From Apoda limacodes (Eukaryota > Arthropoda > Insecta > Lepidoptera > Limacodidae): a stretch of DNA of 64,000 nucleotides. Under the pieces are notes generated by a model, which made no database searches, was not told the DNA's origin, and worked only from the letters and a program-made list of their open reading frames with translations. A program made the position numbers and the translations under genes. This document shows, in pieces, positions 33,902 through 43,819 of this stretch. The stretch covers positions 11,520,373 through 11,584,372 of the forward strand of contig OX291548.1 of NCBI GenBank assembly GCA_946406115.1. Reading direction: 5' to 3'. The first letter of the stretch is position 1. Every line of letters begins with the position of its first letter.

Positions 33902-34099
33902 CTACTGTATTTTCCTACGTTTAAGACATACATACTCTACTATAGTCTCACGCAACCTATTTGTTTGTTGTATATTACTATACTCAAACAAAGAATATGC
34001 AATCGAATGGAATAGGCAGCTTCCATCGGGAGGCATTGGAATAATTCGGTGTAAGGTAAGTGTGTTGTTACCCACCCGTAATTCTGTTGTACGACTCAT
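33902..34099 (-). pseudogene. OTU-family cysteine protease fragment
   Basis: The 65-residue frame (ATG at 34099) contains PPDGSCLFHSIAYSLFE at residues about 23-39. The D-G-x-C-L-F motif is the catalytic Asp/Cys loop of OTU deubiquitinases, and RLRETIVEYV fits the following helix. A whole OTU domain is over 100 residues and needs a C-terminal His, so this is only the N-terminal third. Free-standing OTU-like frames of this kind occur with mobile elements in insect genomes, and the repeat-rich context points that way. It is probably non-functional unless further exons exist. Confidence 0.55.
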
Positions 34100-34640
34100 T
34101 GTACAAAAAACGTAATAAAAAAAAAATTATTTAAGACGATTACGGAAACAAATTACCTGTTACCTATTGAATTCTCAAGAAAAACAATTTGTTACCAATA
34201 AGTTCTCATTCTCAAACTCATTCAGAGTTAAGTATACATACCTACTTATAACTCTTATAACCATACTAAAATTATTGTTAATTTTTGATTTAAACTATTG
34301 CCTATAAAAACGTACTTACTAAAGGAATTGTAATAATTATATAACTACAAATATATAAGTATTTTTTAAGAAAACCTATGAATATCGTAGCATAAATCGC
34401 AACCTCAGAAGTCAGATATCGAGACGCAACCATACAGCAAAACAGCGCTAGCGCTTATGAGCGCGGCTGCTACTCGCTCGGACACGTTCGCGTCAAGGTT
34501 CGCGCTCCCACCCCGCTGCCTATATATTCACGTGAAAACCTTAAAATCCACATCGGCTGTCATAAGTTTTGATTGCTGATTGCTGATTCTTACATTACAG
34601 TTTTTATAAGTTAAGTGTTCCTAATAGAATCAAACCTTCA

Positions 34641-34713
34641 AGCGGTCGCGCAAATTAATAATTTGTCTTTTTAATTCTAAAAACCTTCATCATTAAGGTT
34701 ACGCGCGACCGCT
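34641..34713. repeat. Small hairpin with GC-rich ends
   Basis: AGCGGTCGCGC at 34641-34651 and GCGCGACCGCT at 34703-34713 are perfect reverse complements around an A/T-rich centre. A further GACCGCGCGC follows at 34736. It may be a miniature inverted-repeat element. Confidence 0.45.
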
Positions 34714-34719
34714 GCCGTT

Positions 34720-36585
34720 ACAAATGACCGCGCGCCCGTTTAAAGGTTAAGTGAAAATTTATAATAAAATGATAAAAATTTACCAGTTTCTGATTTATTC
34801 TTTGTTTTCACCTAATTACCTATCTGCATGCCACATTTGAACTTTCTAGGTCATCTGGAACTGGGTTAGAGTTTTGATCTATAGGTCAGTCAGTGATAAA
34901 AATGATGATTTTTGAACGGTACTATCTAAATAACCGTTTGAGATGTGCTTATGAAATTTGGAGCACATATGAATCTCGCAAGTCTCAATATATGAGCCAA
35001 ATTTAACAAGTTTATGTGAAATAGTTTTAGAGTTATGAGGGGGTCAAAAGTGGCTCCAAATGGTTCGTGTAATATTACACACGGTGCTGCTCGCCAGTTC
35101 TGTAACTTGAACTTGGCTTGACACGCTACCGCGTGTCTAGATCTAGTTAGGATAAAATAATTTTATATTTTCATAAAGTTAAAGCAACTTCTTTACCTAA
35201 CAATTATGAACTCTACAATACAATCGATTTCCTCCCTTTACCCTTGCACTTTCACGTTACGAACGGAGTTTCTTAATTTATTGATTGTGTCTAGCCATTC
35301 ACAATGAATAACTATCATAATAAATACATATATCTATTCAGAAAGTTCATTCATGCATTATACCTACCTAGATACTTTTCTTACATACCTGACAACATAT
35401 CCTGTGAACAAATAAGTCCATTTATCTGAATACCTCTCCGCCTTCTTCATTACCTGCAACCATTACTCTGATGATGTCTGTCTGCCTCACCTTGATACAC
35501 TTAATGTTCTACCTAAATGACATGCTATTAACACTTAACTGAACTAGTGTAGGCTTTGTTGTTGCAACCAAATTCTCTTTGTTAAATCTACCTGGTGCAG
35601 TTGTAAACCAAGGTCATGGATCTTAATGCTCGCATTTCGACACGTCTCAGTACAGTCATTAAAACTCAGCTGCGGTGTAAAAGCATGTAAATAATGGTGC
35701 AGCTGTCTCAAATTTAGAGACGCGTCGTCGTGAATGTAAATGAAAATTACAAGACTGCTCGTTTATAGGTACTCATCTATCTATAAACGTAGTAGGTATT
35801 TTCTTATTTTTCATATGTGCGTATTCTAGGTTCCTAGAAAAGTAAAAGTACACAGTTACAAACAAGTCCCTTCTAGATCGAATTCTTTCAAAAATTAAAT
35901 TTGGGTTACAAAATATATTTTTTTAATTTTTATGCTTTTATTGCTTAGGTATGTCATAAGGTTTCTGTAAAATTTTATCAAAATCAATGCGAAGGTGTGG
36001 AGATATAATACAGACAGACGCATAGACAAGACGAAATAATAAGGGCTCAATTTTTTGTCTCCGTCTACAAATCGACAAAAATCCTAATTTCCTCTGAAAT
36101 AAGAAGTACCTATATTTATTTTCCTTGCTACATAAATTGCATCAGAGGACGTTGACTAGAAGCAGATTGATTAAGGGAAGTGTCGTGTCATGATGAAACA
36201 GGTTCATCCATAATCCATACCTAGGTAAGCATGAGTCGATTCAAGAGCTTCTAGACACACGGGTACTGGTAAATCTTGAACATTTCGTAACTTGGACTTT
36301 CTACATTATGTTCCGGTTTTTATTACTTAGATATAATCAGAAAAAAATCGTTTGCTTTTGTTTATCCGTTCCTTTCATATTTGTTATACAATAAATCAGG
36401 TACGAAGTAGCGTTTAAACATTAAGGCTCAGTCACTTACGTCATTATTTATTAATGATCAGGTGGGTACCATATATTATTGAACTTTGTAATTGGTCTAA
36501 TTTACACAATTTATTTATTTAAGCCTAATACTTTTAGGTATAAACATTGCTTTTTTTACTTCAACTATTTATTATACTTCATCCC
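34720..36585. other. Intergenic, no gene seen
   Basis: I find no supported gene. A GC-richer patch at 34430-34550 just upstream (CGCTAGCGCTTATGAGCGCG) and the A/T-rich remainder carry no coding frame with splice sites. Confidence 0.4.
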
Positions 36586-36712
36586 ACTGCAAGGCAAAGG
36601 CCTCCCTCTTCTTCCATCCTTTTTTATCAAACGTGGTTCGGGACCAAAGTGCACCTATACAATCATTTATTTGGTCTCTCCATCTTATATTTACCACTTA
36701 TTTTGTCGAGCA
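36586..36712 (+). repeat. 'CCCACTGCAAGGCAAAGGCC' repeat fragment
   Basis: The sequence CCACTGCAAGGCAAAGGCCT, then CCCTCTTCTTCCATCC, resembles a widespread lepidopteran repeat usually linked to RTE-type LINEs. The open frames at 36479-36777 are by-products. Confidence 0.45.
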
Positions 36713-37090
36713 CCACACTGTTGTCGCAATTTACGCAATTAGATAAGAAAATCTGCAATGAGGATCAGTACAGTTAAAACAAATTAAATAGGATTAGTAC
36801 GTATGTTGTGCTTTATAACATAAGAATGGTATATCTTTTTGAATTATTAAAATCGGACCATTGCTTACAGAGATATTAAATAATAAAATAACTCTTCCGT
36901 GCCGCTAAAAGCCAATGCGCCGCGATTACGTGTGACGTCATCGTACTTGAACGGACTGCGCGCTGTTGCACTCATTCACAAGTCCCTCACGACTCGACGG
37001 AGCAGACGCGATATTTACCTAAATAAAGTGTCGATACATATCAAGAGTGTAAATTTGTGATAATTACTATAAAAACAATACCTACACATT

Positions 37091-38060
37091 ATGAGTATTA
37101 ATAAAGTTGAAGCTTGTTCTGTGCAAGCTCAATCAGATAACCTTCCGAAAGTGAATTTTTTTATGGTATTTGAATACCTAGGTAATCATTCGAAGTTTAC
37201 CAGTGCTGAAATCCGTGGTTGGAAACTACAGAAGTAAGGTTGCACCTTATTTATCTGCCTACTTATTGTGACTTTTGTACTTTAGTTAGATAGAATCCAC
37301 GCCTCCACTCAAGTCCGATAATTAGGTATGTATTATCTGTAGCCACCGGCAAGGAATTTACTCTCTTACTCTCTATCGAGAGTGCGTGGGGTTCGATTCT
37401 TTATCTAAGATCGAGTGGACACCGGTAGTCTTATAACTAAATCTTGTCAGTAAGAATTATACCTAATAGGTACCTATTCCACATAGTGCTATCCCTATCA
37501 AAGCCTAGGTAACTTGATATTTCTCTGGTTTCCAATAAGGTAAAACAGATTCGCCGATGTTTTATTAAATTTTATTGCAATAGTTCCAGTTTTTATGACA
37601 GGACTTGAGTCGTGGTGCGGACTCTAAGCTGTATGCAAGGATGTATATTACGTTTTTTTTTTTAATGGTACGGAACCCCTTATGCGCGAGTCCGACTCGC
37701 ACTTGGTCCGGTTTTAATTAATCAGTGACTATAAAACCAAACTTTACTGTGAATAATGAGTATATATTGTTAGGATACCTAGGTGTTTTTAGGTTTACAT
37801 ATTTATTCCGATTTAGTTTATTTATAACCGATTGGCACGTGAAACCTATGGAGATGATGCTGTGAGATTTGTCCGAGTCCAAAGGTTAGGGCATGTCTGT
37901 ACAGTTAAAGCAAAAATAACGCCTGAACATACGATTAAAAGTAAAGCGTATTGTTGCATATTTAGATGTGATGAAAAAGAGGAGATAGTTTTGAGCGTGG
38001 ATTGTCATGACTGTGCTGCCAAAAGGGAGGCTGCAAACATAGCGTAGCGTTTGGCGCGCA
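37091..38060 (+). pseudogene. SWIM/YqaJ-associated protein pseudogene
   Basis: A first segment (ATG at 37091) reads MSINKVEACSVQ, then LPKVNFFMVFEYLG and SAEIRGWKL, and meets a GTAAGG donor at 37237. A second segment (37817-38047) begins ARETYGDDAVRFV and continues with a PEHTIKSKAYCC stretch and SVDCHDCAA. A one-base shift after this leaves GGCKHSVAF in another frame, so the Cys/Cys...Cys-x-His zinc-binding set is present but split. I associate this order with uncharacterised SWIM-domain proteins that are multicopy in Lepidoptera. The apparent intron does not join in phase, supporting a broken copy. A full protein would be several hundred residues. Confidence 0.6.
37650..37715 (-). repeat. 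Reverse head of the GGCCAAGTGCGAGT repeat
   Basis: AATGGTACGGAACCCCTTAT followed by GCGCGAGTCCGACTCGCACT and TGGTCCGG is the reverse complement of the head seen at 63849. It lies in the apparent intron of the SWIM/YqaJ pseudogene. Confidence 0.75.
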
Positions 38061-38254
38061 AAAATATAGTTTCTTGGCGTTTTAATAGTTGTGTTTGTAC
38101 ATTTCGGCACTATACAATATTTATTAATGGTTACAAAGTTGAACCGTGCACAAATTGGTCACTTAATTCTTTTTTAAAGTGTGAAGTGTTTATCACTGCG
38201 CACTTTGTTGCTGCCAACGGCTAACTGGCGGCCGATGAGTAACATGACGTCACG

Positions 38255-38860
38255 CACTCTGCGCCGCGGGAACTCGGCGATCAACGCATTAATTTGAATA
38301 CTACTAGTTCATTTTTGGTCGTATGACAAAAAAAAATATACCAATATTTTTGATTTTTCAAGTACTTTAATACTACATTCAAAACTAAAAACCTCGTTGA
38401 TCCTCATTGGTAAATGTTATACACGTAGCATAATAGGCACCTACTTTAGTATAGGTTATCTTTTAAAAACTCTATGTGATTGATATTGTTACTTACTATT
38501 TCATATGTAAATAGACTAATATACCTAATACACTTAACATTTTGTAGGATGTGATTTTCTGTAATAGGTACAGGTAAGAAAGAAGATACTGCCCATAGAC
38601 AGACTGAAATATCGTAACGCATAGCCCCATAGGCTTCGAGTTACATATTCTGTTCTATAGACTGCGCAATAACGCCACAAAATTGGCCACACTTTAGAAA
38701 GAGAAAATTTATTGTAAATTAATGTAAGTTTTATTCTTTCTCTGGGTCTGCGGGCAAAAATCTCTGGCAGAGATACATACGGACGCCATTTATACTATTG
38801 TATTTTAGATTTTTAATTTCTTGAATTGTTTTTTTTAGAAATTATATTAGATTTTCGAAG
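38255..38860. other. Intergenic, no gene seen
   Basis: I see A/T-rich sequence without a supported coding frame. An upstream exon of the plus-strand gene at 39235 could hide here but none is convincing. Confidence 0.4.
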
Positions 38861-38864
38861 GGTC

Positions 38865-39080
38865 GCCAACGCGCGACAAATGCCCCTGGTGCTGCAAGAG
38901 TCCATAGCCTACGGTAAAAGCTTGCCATCAGGCGGAATAAAAAATATTATGAACACTAAAAAAAACAAAAGTCCGCGTTTCCACTCGCCCTAAATTCGGT
39001 TATCGGTGTAGGATTTCAACGGAAATCGTACATCCGTATTGCGGTTTAAGCGAGAAGAGGTCACAAACAGACAGAGTTAC
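38865..39080 (-). repeat. Two dispersed-repeat fragments
   Basis: AATGCCCCTGGTGCTGCAAG to GCCATCAGGCGGAATAAAAA (38878-38944) is the reverse of the 2811 repeat. The next 100 bases (CCTAAATTCGGTTATCGGTG) belong to the Helitron-like group at 15841. Confidence 0.6.
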
Positions 39081-39234
39081 AATTTTCTTATCGATCAAAC
39101 CGTCATGTTAATTGTCGCGGTCGTTTTTGAGTTGTAAGCGCATAAACGGCCTAACAACCAGATATAGATATATTTTCACTAGATGTGCCTTGTAGTTTCG
39201 CCCGCGATTAAGAGCTATTTTTATTTTATTCCAG

Positions 39235-42200
39235 TTAACAACCAGGACGCCTACCAGCATATTTTGCAGTGCCATATTGCTCCTACTACACACAAGAGTG
39301 GAAGTTCAAGGTGGCTCACAATTTACGTCGCACGTGACAATCAACACACCAACACGAAGCTTTACGCACGGAGTCGGCAATCCACTACCATCCTTTGACA
39401 GGAGATCCTTTAGACAGCCGCAGTTCACTTCCTTCGCACATCCAAGTGAGTTAGAGATAGATTTTAGTATCCAAATGTATCCCCCAGGAAATCATTATTG
39501 GTAAGGAGGTCTATGTGGGCAAAAAAAAACCAAATGAATCTCCCAGGGGATTTCAGCAGGGGATCCTAGTGGACGGAGGGGTATTTTTTGTCCTGAAATG
39601 TAGGTAGGTAATCCGACAATTTTCCCCTCAAGAAAGTATTCAGCCTGATAGGTACCTATTATAATAATTTGTTTAAATCCTTTGGATGAAGTCTCATGCC
39701 CCATCAAAGCCAGTCTAAACTTACCTATCTAAGTACCTCAGAGACAAAAAAAATACTAATAGCTTTGTCCTCCTTATTCAAACACTGTTTTTAGGGCTTT
39801 GTACCTAACTTTGTTGTCTGTCTGTGTGTCTATCAAGACCCTTACTCTCAGGAACGCGTGAAGGTATGAAGTTGAAATTGATATCAAATACTAACGTCTA
39901 CGGTCACTTGAAGCAGTAAAACAATCAAGCTTCTAATTGAAAGCAATAAAAAAAATATGCCGAAATTTGGTTATTTTTGTCTCATATTATGAGACGAACA
40001 AATCAAAACCTATGGGTTACTTCTCGTTGACCTATAATCATGAAAATTGGCAAAAAACAATGACATGTAACACACATAATGGAAAAAAATCTGAAAACCA
40101 TAATTTGTTGTTACATCACAAAAAAAAAATCTTTTTTCGATTATAAACTTTTTTGCAGTTGGTAACCGCGACCTATGTTGATATATTGGGGCAATAATTT
40201 TCCAACGGCAAAATTAAGTTTGTCTCTCAATACAGTTTACCTTTTATGAAACCCGTGATCCGCGAGTTCAACTCGCACTTGACCGGTTTTTTTTTAGTTT
40301 ATCGGCACGTCCGAGAAATACATAGTTGTTAAAACTCGTTTTAAAATCTGTTAATCAAGTGCCTACACCTAATTAGAATTAGTTAAACAAGCCCTTTACC
40401 ACTTTTACTTGAAGTATTAGGTCCCACTTAGGACTTACATCGTGCAGTCATCCAATTGTGTCAGTAATAAGTACTCATACTCTTAATATTATAAAACTGC
40501 ATTACAGATCCATCGTCAAATGTGGCAGGATATCCGTACACAAGACCCTCGATACCTTTCGAGAGGGAAGACATAGTCCCTATGTCGAGAAGCATCTCAG
40601 CATGGAACTCTGACAGCTTTAGGGGTATGTATGATTTCCACTACCTATAAATAATAATAAATTGGGCTTTGGATACCAAACAACGGATACTAATACTAAT
40701 GTATTCTTTTTCTTGTTAGTACGTACATGTTATACATAGAAGATCCGTCTCAAGACAAACACTAATGATAATTGTTTGTGTTGTGCGGGAATCGAACGCA
40801 TACCCCTCGATTTATCAGTTGGGTCATTCTTATTACCGACTGAGCCACGGAACCGACAATATCGAATGATATAGTAATCAAGATGTAGGTACTACATTCT
40901 CTATAGAAAAAAAAAACGAGTTGCACTCCGGGAGTGCCGGCAGAAGTGAAAACCTTTACACACGATTCGCGCTTAACACTCAAATATGTCACAAGACATG
41001 TCTTTGACATTGTCAAGAAATAATAATGTTTATTTATTTACTTTTTTGACGTAGTATATTTGACATCGCAATCTGTCATAGAATTAAAATTCCATATCCA
41101 ACCTCCCTGTACTACTCATAATCGCGAATACTAAAAATAAAAATTATAATAGGCGTGGCATTACGGTTTCCGTCTTACGAATTTCCACGATTAGGACACG
41201 TGACCTGAAGCGAGTTTATCATTTTTTACCCATACCAAAAAAAGTGCACAACGCCGCTAAAGAAGTTTTCACTTCAATAACAATACACCTAATACTACAA
41301 CTATAGGTTTGACCCGCTGCTCAAACATCGACACAACATTCGCCATATTAAAATGCTGTGAACTTACGTGACACTAGCGACAGACACCGCCACAGAAAAA
41401 TATGTTGCATTGTAGATTTGTAGAGGTTTTAAAAGGCAGTAGGTAAGACTGAAATTAAATAAAAAAATCTTATTGTAATTAAAGCTTGTAACCAACAAGT
41501 GGGCTCGATGCGATAAATGGGAATTTTATTTTTCAGAAGTATCCATCCCAATTCTGCCACCTTCTCCATACCATGTGGACTCGCCAGACCCGGAGTCACT
41601 TTGGCCAGAAGGTCTATACCTGCCACCCATTTACCCACCGCATTTCCATGGAGCAACCCATCGCAGAGCCGACACCGGTAAGGTATCTATCTCAACTGCT
41701 TTTTTGGAAATAATTTTATGATCCGTATAGTGAACACTGTCGTCTTCCGCTCCTCTTACACAAATCCAGTTGTGTACCAAAACTGCCAAGACTAAACGAA
41801 AAAAACTAAACCCATGGTAAAAATCTACTCCTACGTCTAGGTACTTTAACTCCTTTGTTGCATAGTTGGTAAAGTGGCTGCTTGCTATGCAAAGCGCGGG
41901 TTCGATCCCCCCGCACATAATAAACATTTTATGTCATGAACATTTGTAGGTCTTGCTGGGTGTTTACTGTGGCTAAAATATATACTTACAAGAAAAAGTA
42001 TAGAAGTGTTTCTTTCAATTGTCTGGAACCCATAGAACAAATTTTTCTACATAAGTTGCACAATTGGAATCAATTTCAATCTAGTATTCCTATCGGTATT
42101 CAAACTTAATTGTGATTATAATGGCACTACAACAATGTTTAGGAGTACCAATCTAAAGTAATTGAAATTCGTTTTAGGCTCCAGATGGCTCTGTGTAAAA

Positions 42201-43001
42201 TCGCCAAACATATTTACAGCTACCTTTATAGAGAAAGCTGTTCATACTAAAAACGACATTGCTTTAAGGTAGTCTTGTCTAATAAATAATGTACATATGT
42301 TCTTTGAGCACCCCCAAACTCTCTGGCATACGTCATTTTGCTGAGGACGATGATTTTTTAAGTCATGACCAAAATGCCGACATATTCTTTGAAATTATTA
42401 TTTGGAATTCTTAAGCTTCTGTGTCAAAATATGTATTTCAGTTAGTTTACTATATTTTTTGGATGTGTAAGAATAGGAAATAAATAGACAAGACAAGACA
42501 GGGACAAGAAAGATGTTTAACATGGTGCAGAGCACTTTCCTAAGAGCAAAAAATCTCTTTTTAACTAATAGCAAAACTCGTTACGAAACTCGCTTAGAGC
42601 GAGGTCTATAACAAAATGATATTTGATGATCCTAACGTACACTAGGGTTTCGGGTTCTATTCCTATTGATACATGGTTATTTTCTAATGTTTTATCGTTG
42701 ATTTTGTCCAGTTAATTCATTACTTAGTTTGAGGGGTTCTAACCAAGGGTTATGTGTACAAAATAAACTATTAATACCTTCCAATTTGTATTCAGGTCCA
42801 GAAATAACGGATCCCTTTCTACTTGAGGGATTTGAAGCGGTGGCTGCAGTTGAAAAGTCAAATCTTCATGGACTACTATATTTCCATGATGTGCCGCATA
42901 TAGAATCCCTATTGGCCAACCAAAAACTAAGGGTCAAAAACCAGTTGAAACCTCATCGAATCGCCAGCATTCGCCATACTTGGCCTTATTATAGGCCTTA
43001 A
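39235..43001 (+). CDS. Unrecognised multi-exon gene, secreted Pro-rich protein (5' incomplete)
   Basis: Four exons with canonical sites join in one frame: 39235-39445 (acceptor TATTTTATTCCAG, donor GTGAGT), 40508-40624 (GCATTACAG, GTATGT), 41537-41677 (TTATTTTTCAG, GTAAGG) and 42796-43001 (TTGTATTCAG, stop at 43001). The last three introns are all phase 1. The product has at least 224 residues. Residues 8-18 (SIFCSAILLLL) followed by HTRVEVQG look like a signal peptide with cleavage near residue 26. The middle is rich in Ser, Pro and Arg (SFRQPQF, RPSIPFERED). A Pro/Tyr segment follows (PEGLYLPPIYPPHF), then a probably helical stretch (ITDPFLLEGFEAVAAVEK) and a basic tail ending in PYYRP. I know no family for it. 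The start codon must lie in an exon upstream of 39235. AATAAA occurs at 43256. Introns 1-3 contain an old repeat and two SINEs. Confidence 0.65.
39770..40312 (-). repeat. Repeat of the GGCCAAGTGCGAGT superfamily in intron 1
   Basis: On the plus strand it ends GAGTTCAACTCGCACTTGAC, CGGTTTTT. The body matches 17240-17585 (TCAAGACCC, TATCAAATACTA, AAAACCTATGGG). It lies between exons 39235-39445 and 40508-40624. Confidence 0.65.
40660..40862 (-). repeat. tRNA-derived SINE, family 1, copy 3 (intron 2)
   Basis: The plus strand shows GGATACCAAACAACGGATAC, TCTCAAGACAAACACTAATG and GCGGGAATCGAACGCATACC (reverse B box) with GACTGAGCCACGGAACC (reverse A box). It sits antisense between exons 40508-40624 and 41537-41677. 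Confidence 0.8.
41855..42050 (+). repeat. tRNA-derived SINE, family 1, copy 4 (intron 3, plus strand)
   Basis: The head reads GCATAGTTGGTAAAGTGGCT (A-box region) and GCGGGTTCGATCCCCCCGCA (B box, 41897-41916). The body has TCTTGCTGGGTGTTTACTGT and ATTGTCTGGAACCCATAGAA, the sense version of family 1. A tRNA acceptor stem is missing, so this is not a tRNA gene. Confidence 0.75.
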
Positions 43002-43084
43002 CACTTTACTAGTGCTGATATTAATTTCTTGAAAACACATTTTGTATATACTCGTCTAGCAGTACAGAAGAAAGAAGAAAAGAA

Positions 43085-43162
43085 GAATGAAATGATAAAA
43101 GTTGTTTAGTTTTAACATGAAGTTATTCATGTTAAAGCTAAACAACTTTTATCATTTCATTC
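43085..43162. ncRNA. Near-perfect 35-bp-arm hairpin in the probable 3' UTR
   Basis: Bases 43085-43119 and 43128-43162 are reverse complements with a single difference, which would be a G-U pair in RNA; the loop is 8 bases. The arm begins GAATGAAATGATAAAAGTTG. The position is 84 bases after the stop of the gene ending at 43001 and before its AATAAA. Such a hairpin could be a small-RNA precursor, a UTR structure or a tiny MITE; the sequence alone does not decide. Confidence 0.4.
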
Positions 43163-43528
43163 AAAAAGTCTTATTTTGCCACCAAAATCTGTCTTTGGCA
43201 TTTTTATATATCTTTGTTTAACTACTCTGATAAAATTTCTTTATGCCATGGCAAAAATAAAAATTTAAATCATAAGAACATATTTCATAGTTACGTTCTC
43301 GGTACAATTGGCAGTTGATTTAAGTCGACCGACCTAATCATCGCAGCGCAACAAACTTTTGTGACCCGGTGGTCAAAAATCAAAACTACAGTCGCCATAT
43401 TGAAATGGTGTTTATTTGTATATTGTAAAAATATAATTACATAATTAATTTATAATTATTAAGTTTCAGAATAAAATATATTATTAAAATTGTTGTTTTT
43501 TTTTTTATCTATTGTGAAGCACCTATAG

Positions 43529-43815
43529 GTAAAAAAATTGACACCAGCAGAACAAATAGACGATTATTACTCAACAGAAATAAAAGGCGGCATCGAACAA
43601 ATAGCCTTTAAACTTAACGAGCGCTGCGATTTTTTTTAAATAAATCTAGAAATTCAAATGTTTTTTTTTTGTAGCATATACCTGTTAGTTGTAGATAGCG
43701 GTTCTGCTAAAAAATGGCCGCTTTTAGCAGAAACGCTATCGACAATTCGTAAGTGTATTCTAGAAACAATACATAACGTTCTAAAAATAGTTTTAATTTC
43801 TGAACATATTTGAAA
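43529..43815 (+). other. Coding-looking frame broken by one stop, unrecognised
   Basis: After an acceptor-like GCACCTATAG, the frame from 43529 reads VKKLTPAEQIDDYYSTEIKG and continues to TAA at 43637. The same frame then stays open to 43815, including LVVDSGSAKKWPLLAETLST. Codon composition is protein-like. It could be a last exon (stop at 43637), a transposase remnant with one nonsense codon, or chance. I recognise no domain. Confidence 0.25.
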
Positions 43816-43819
43816 TACG

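Larger units (their letters stand above)
36933..38252 (+). mobile_element. Candidate element carrying a SWIM/YqaJ-type gene, bounded by TGACGTCA
   Basis: The coding remnant at 37091-38060 lies between two imperfectly inverted boundary segments. Left: ACGTGTGACGTCATCGTACT (36929-36948). Right, read inverted: GAGTGCGTGACGTCATGTTA (38260 downwards). Each has an adjoining GCGCCGCG-type patch. The palindromic TGACGTCA alone could be a CRE-type promoter site, but the shared flanking bases suggest terminal inverted repeats. The interior holds a later insertion at 37650-37715. That this unit was mobile is an inference. Confidence 0.4.

Noticed and set aside
41401..41445. Short ATG exon (MLHCRFVEVLKG) with a GTAAGA donor just before exon 41537
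   Set aside because: Its only open frame joins exon 41537 out of phase with the downstream exon; the exon at 40508 joins correctly.
41859..41921. Plus-strand tRNA gene
   Set aside because: Same reason: the head of a family 1 SINE without a paired acceptor stem.
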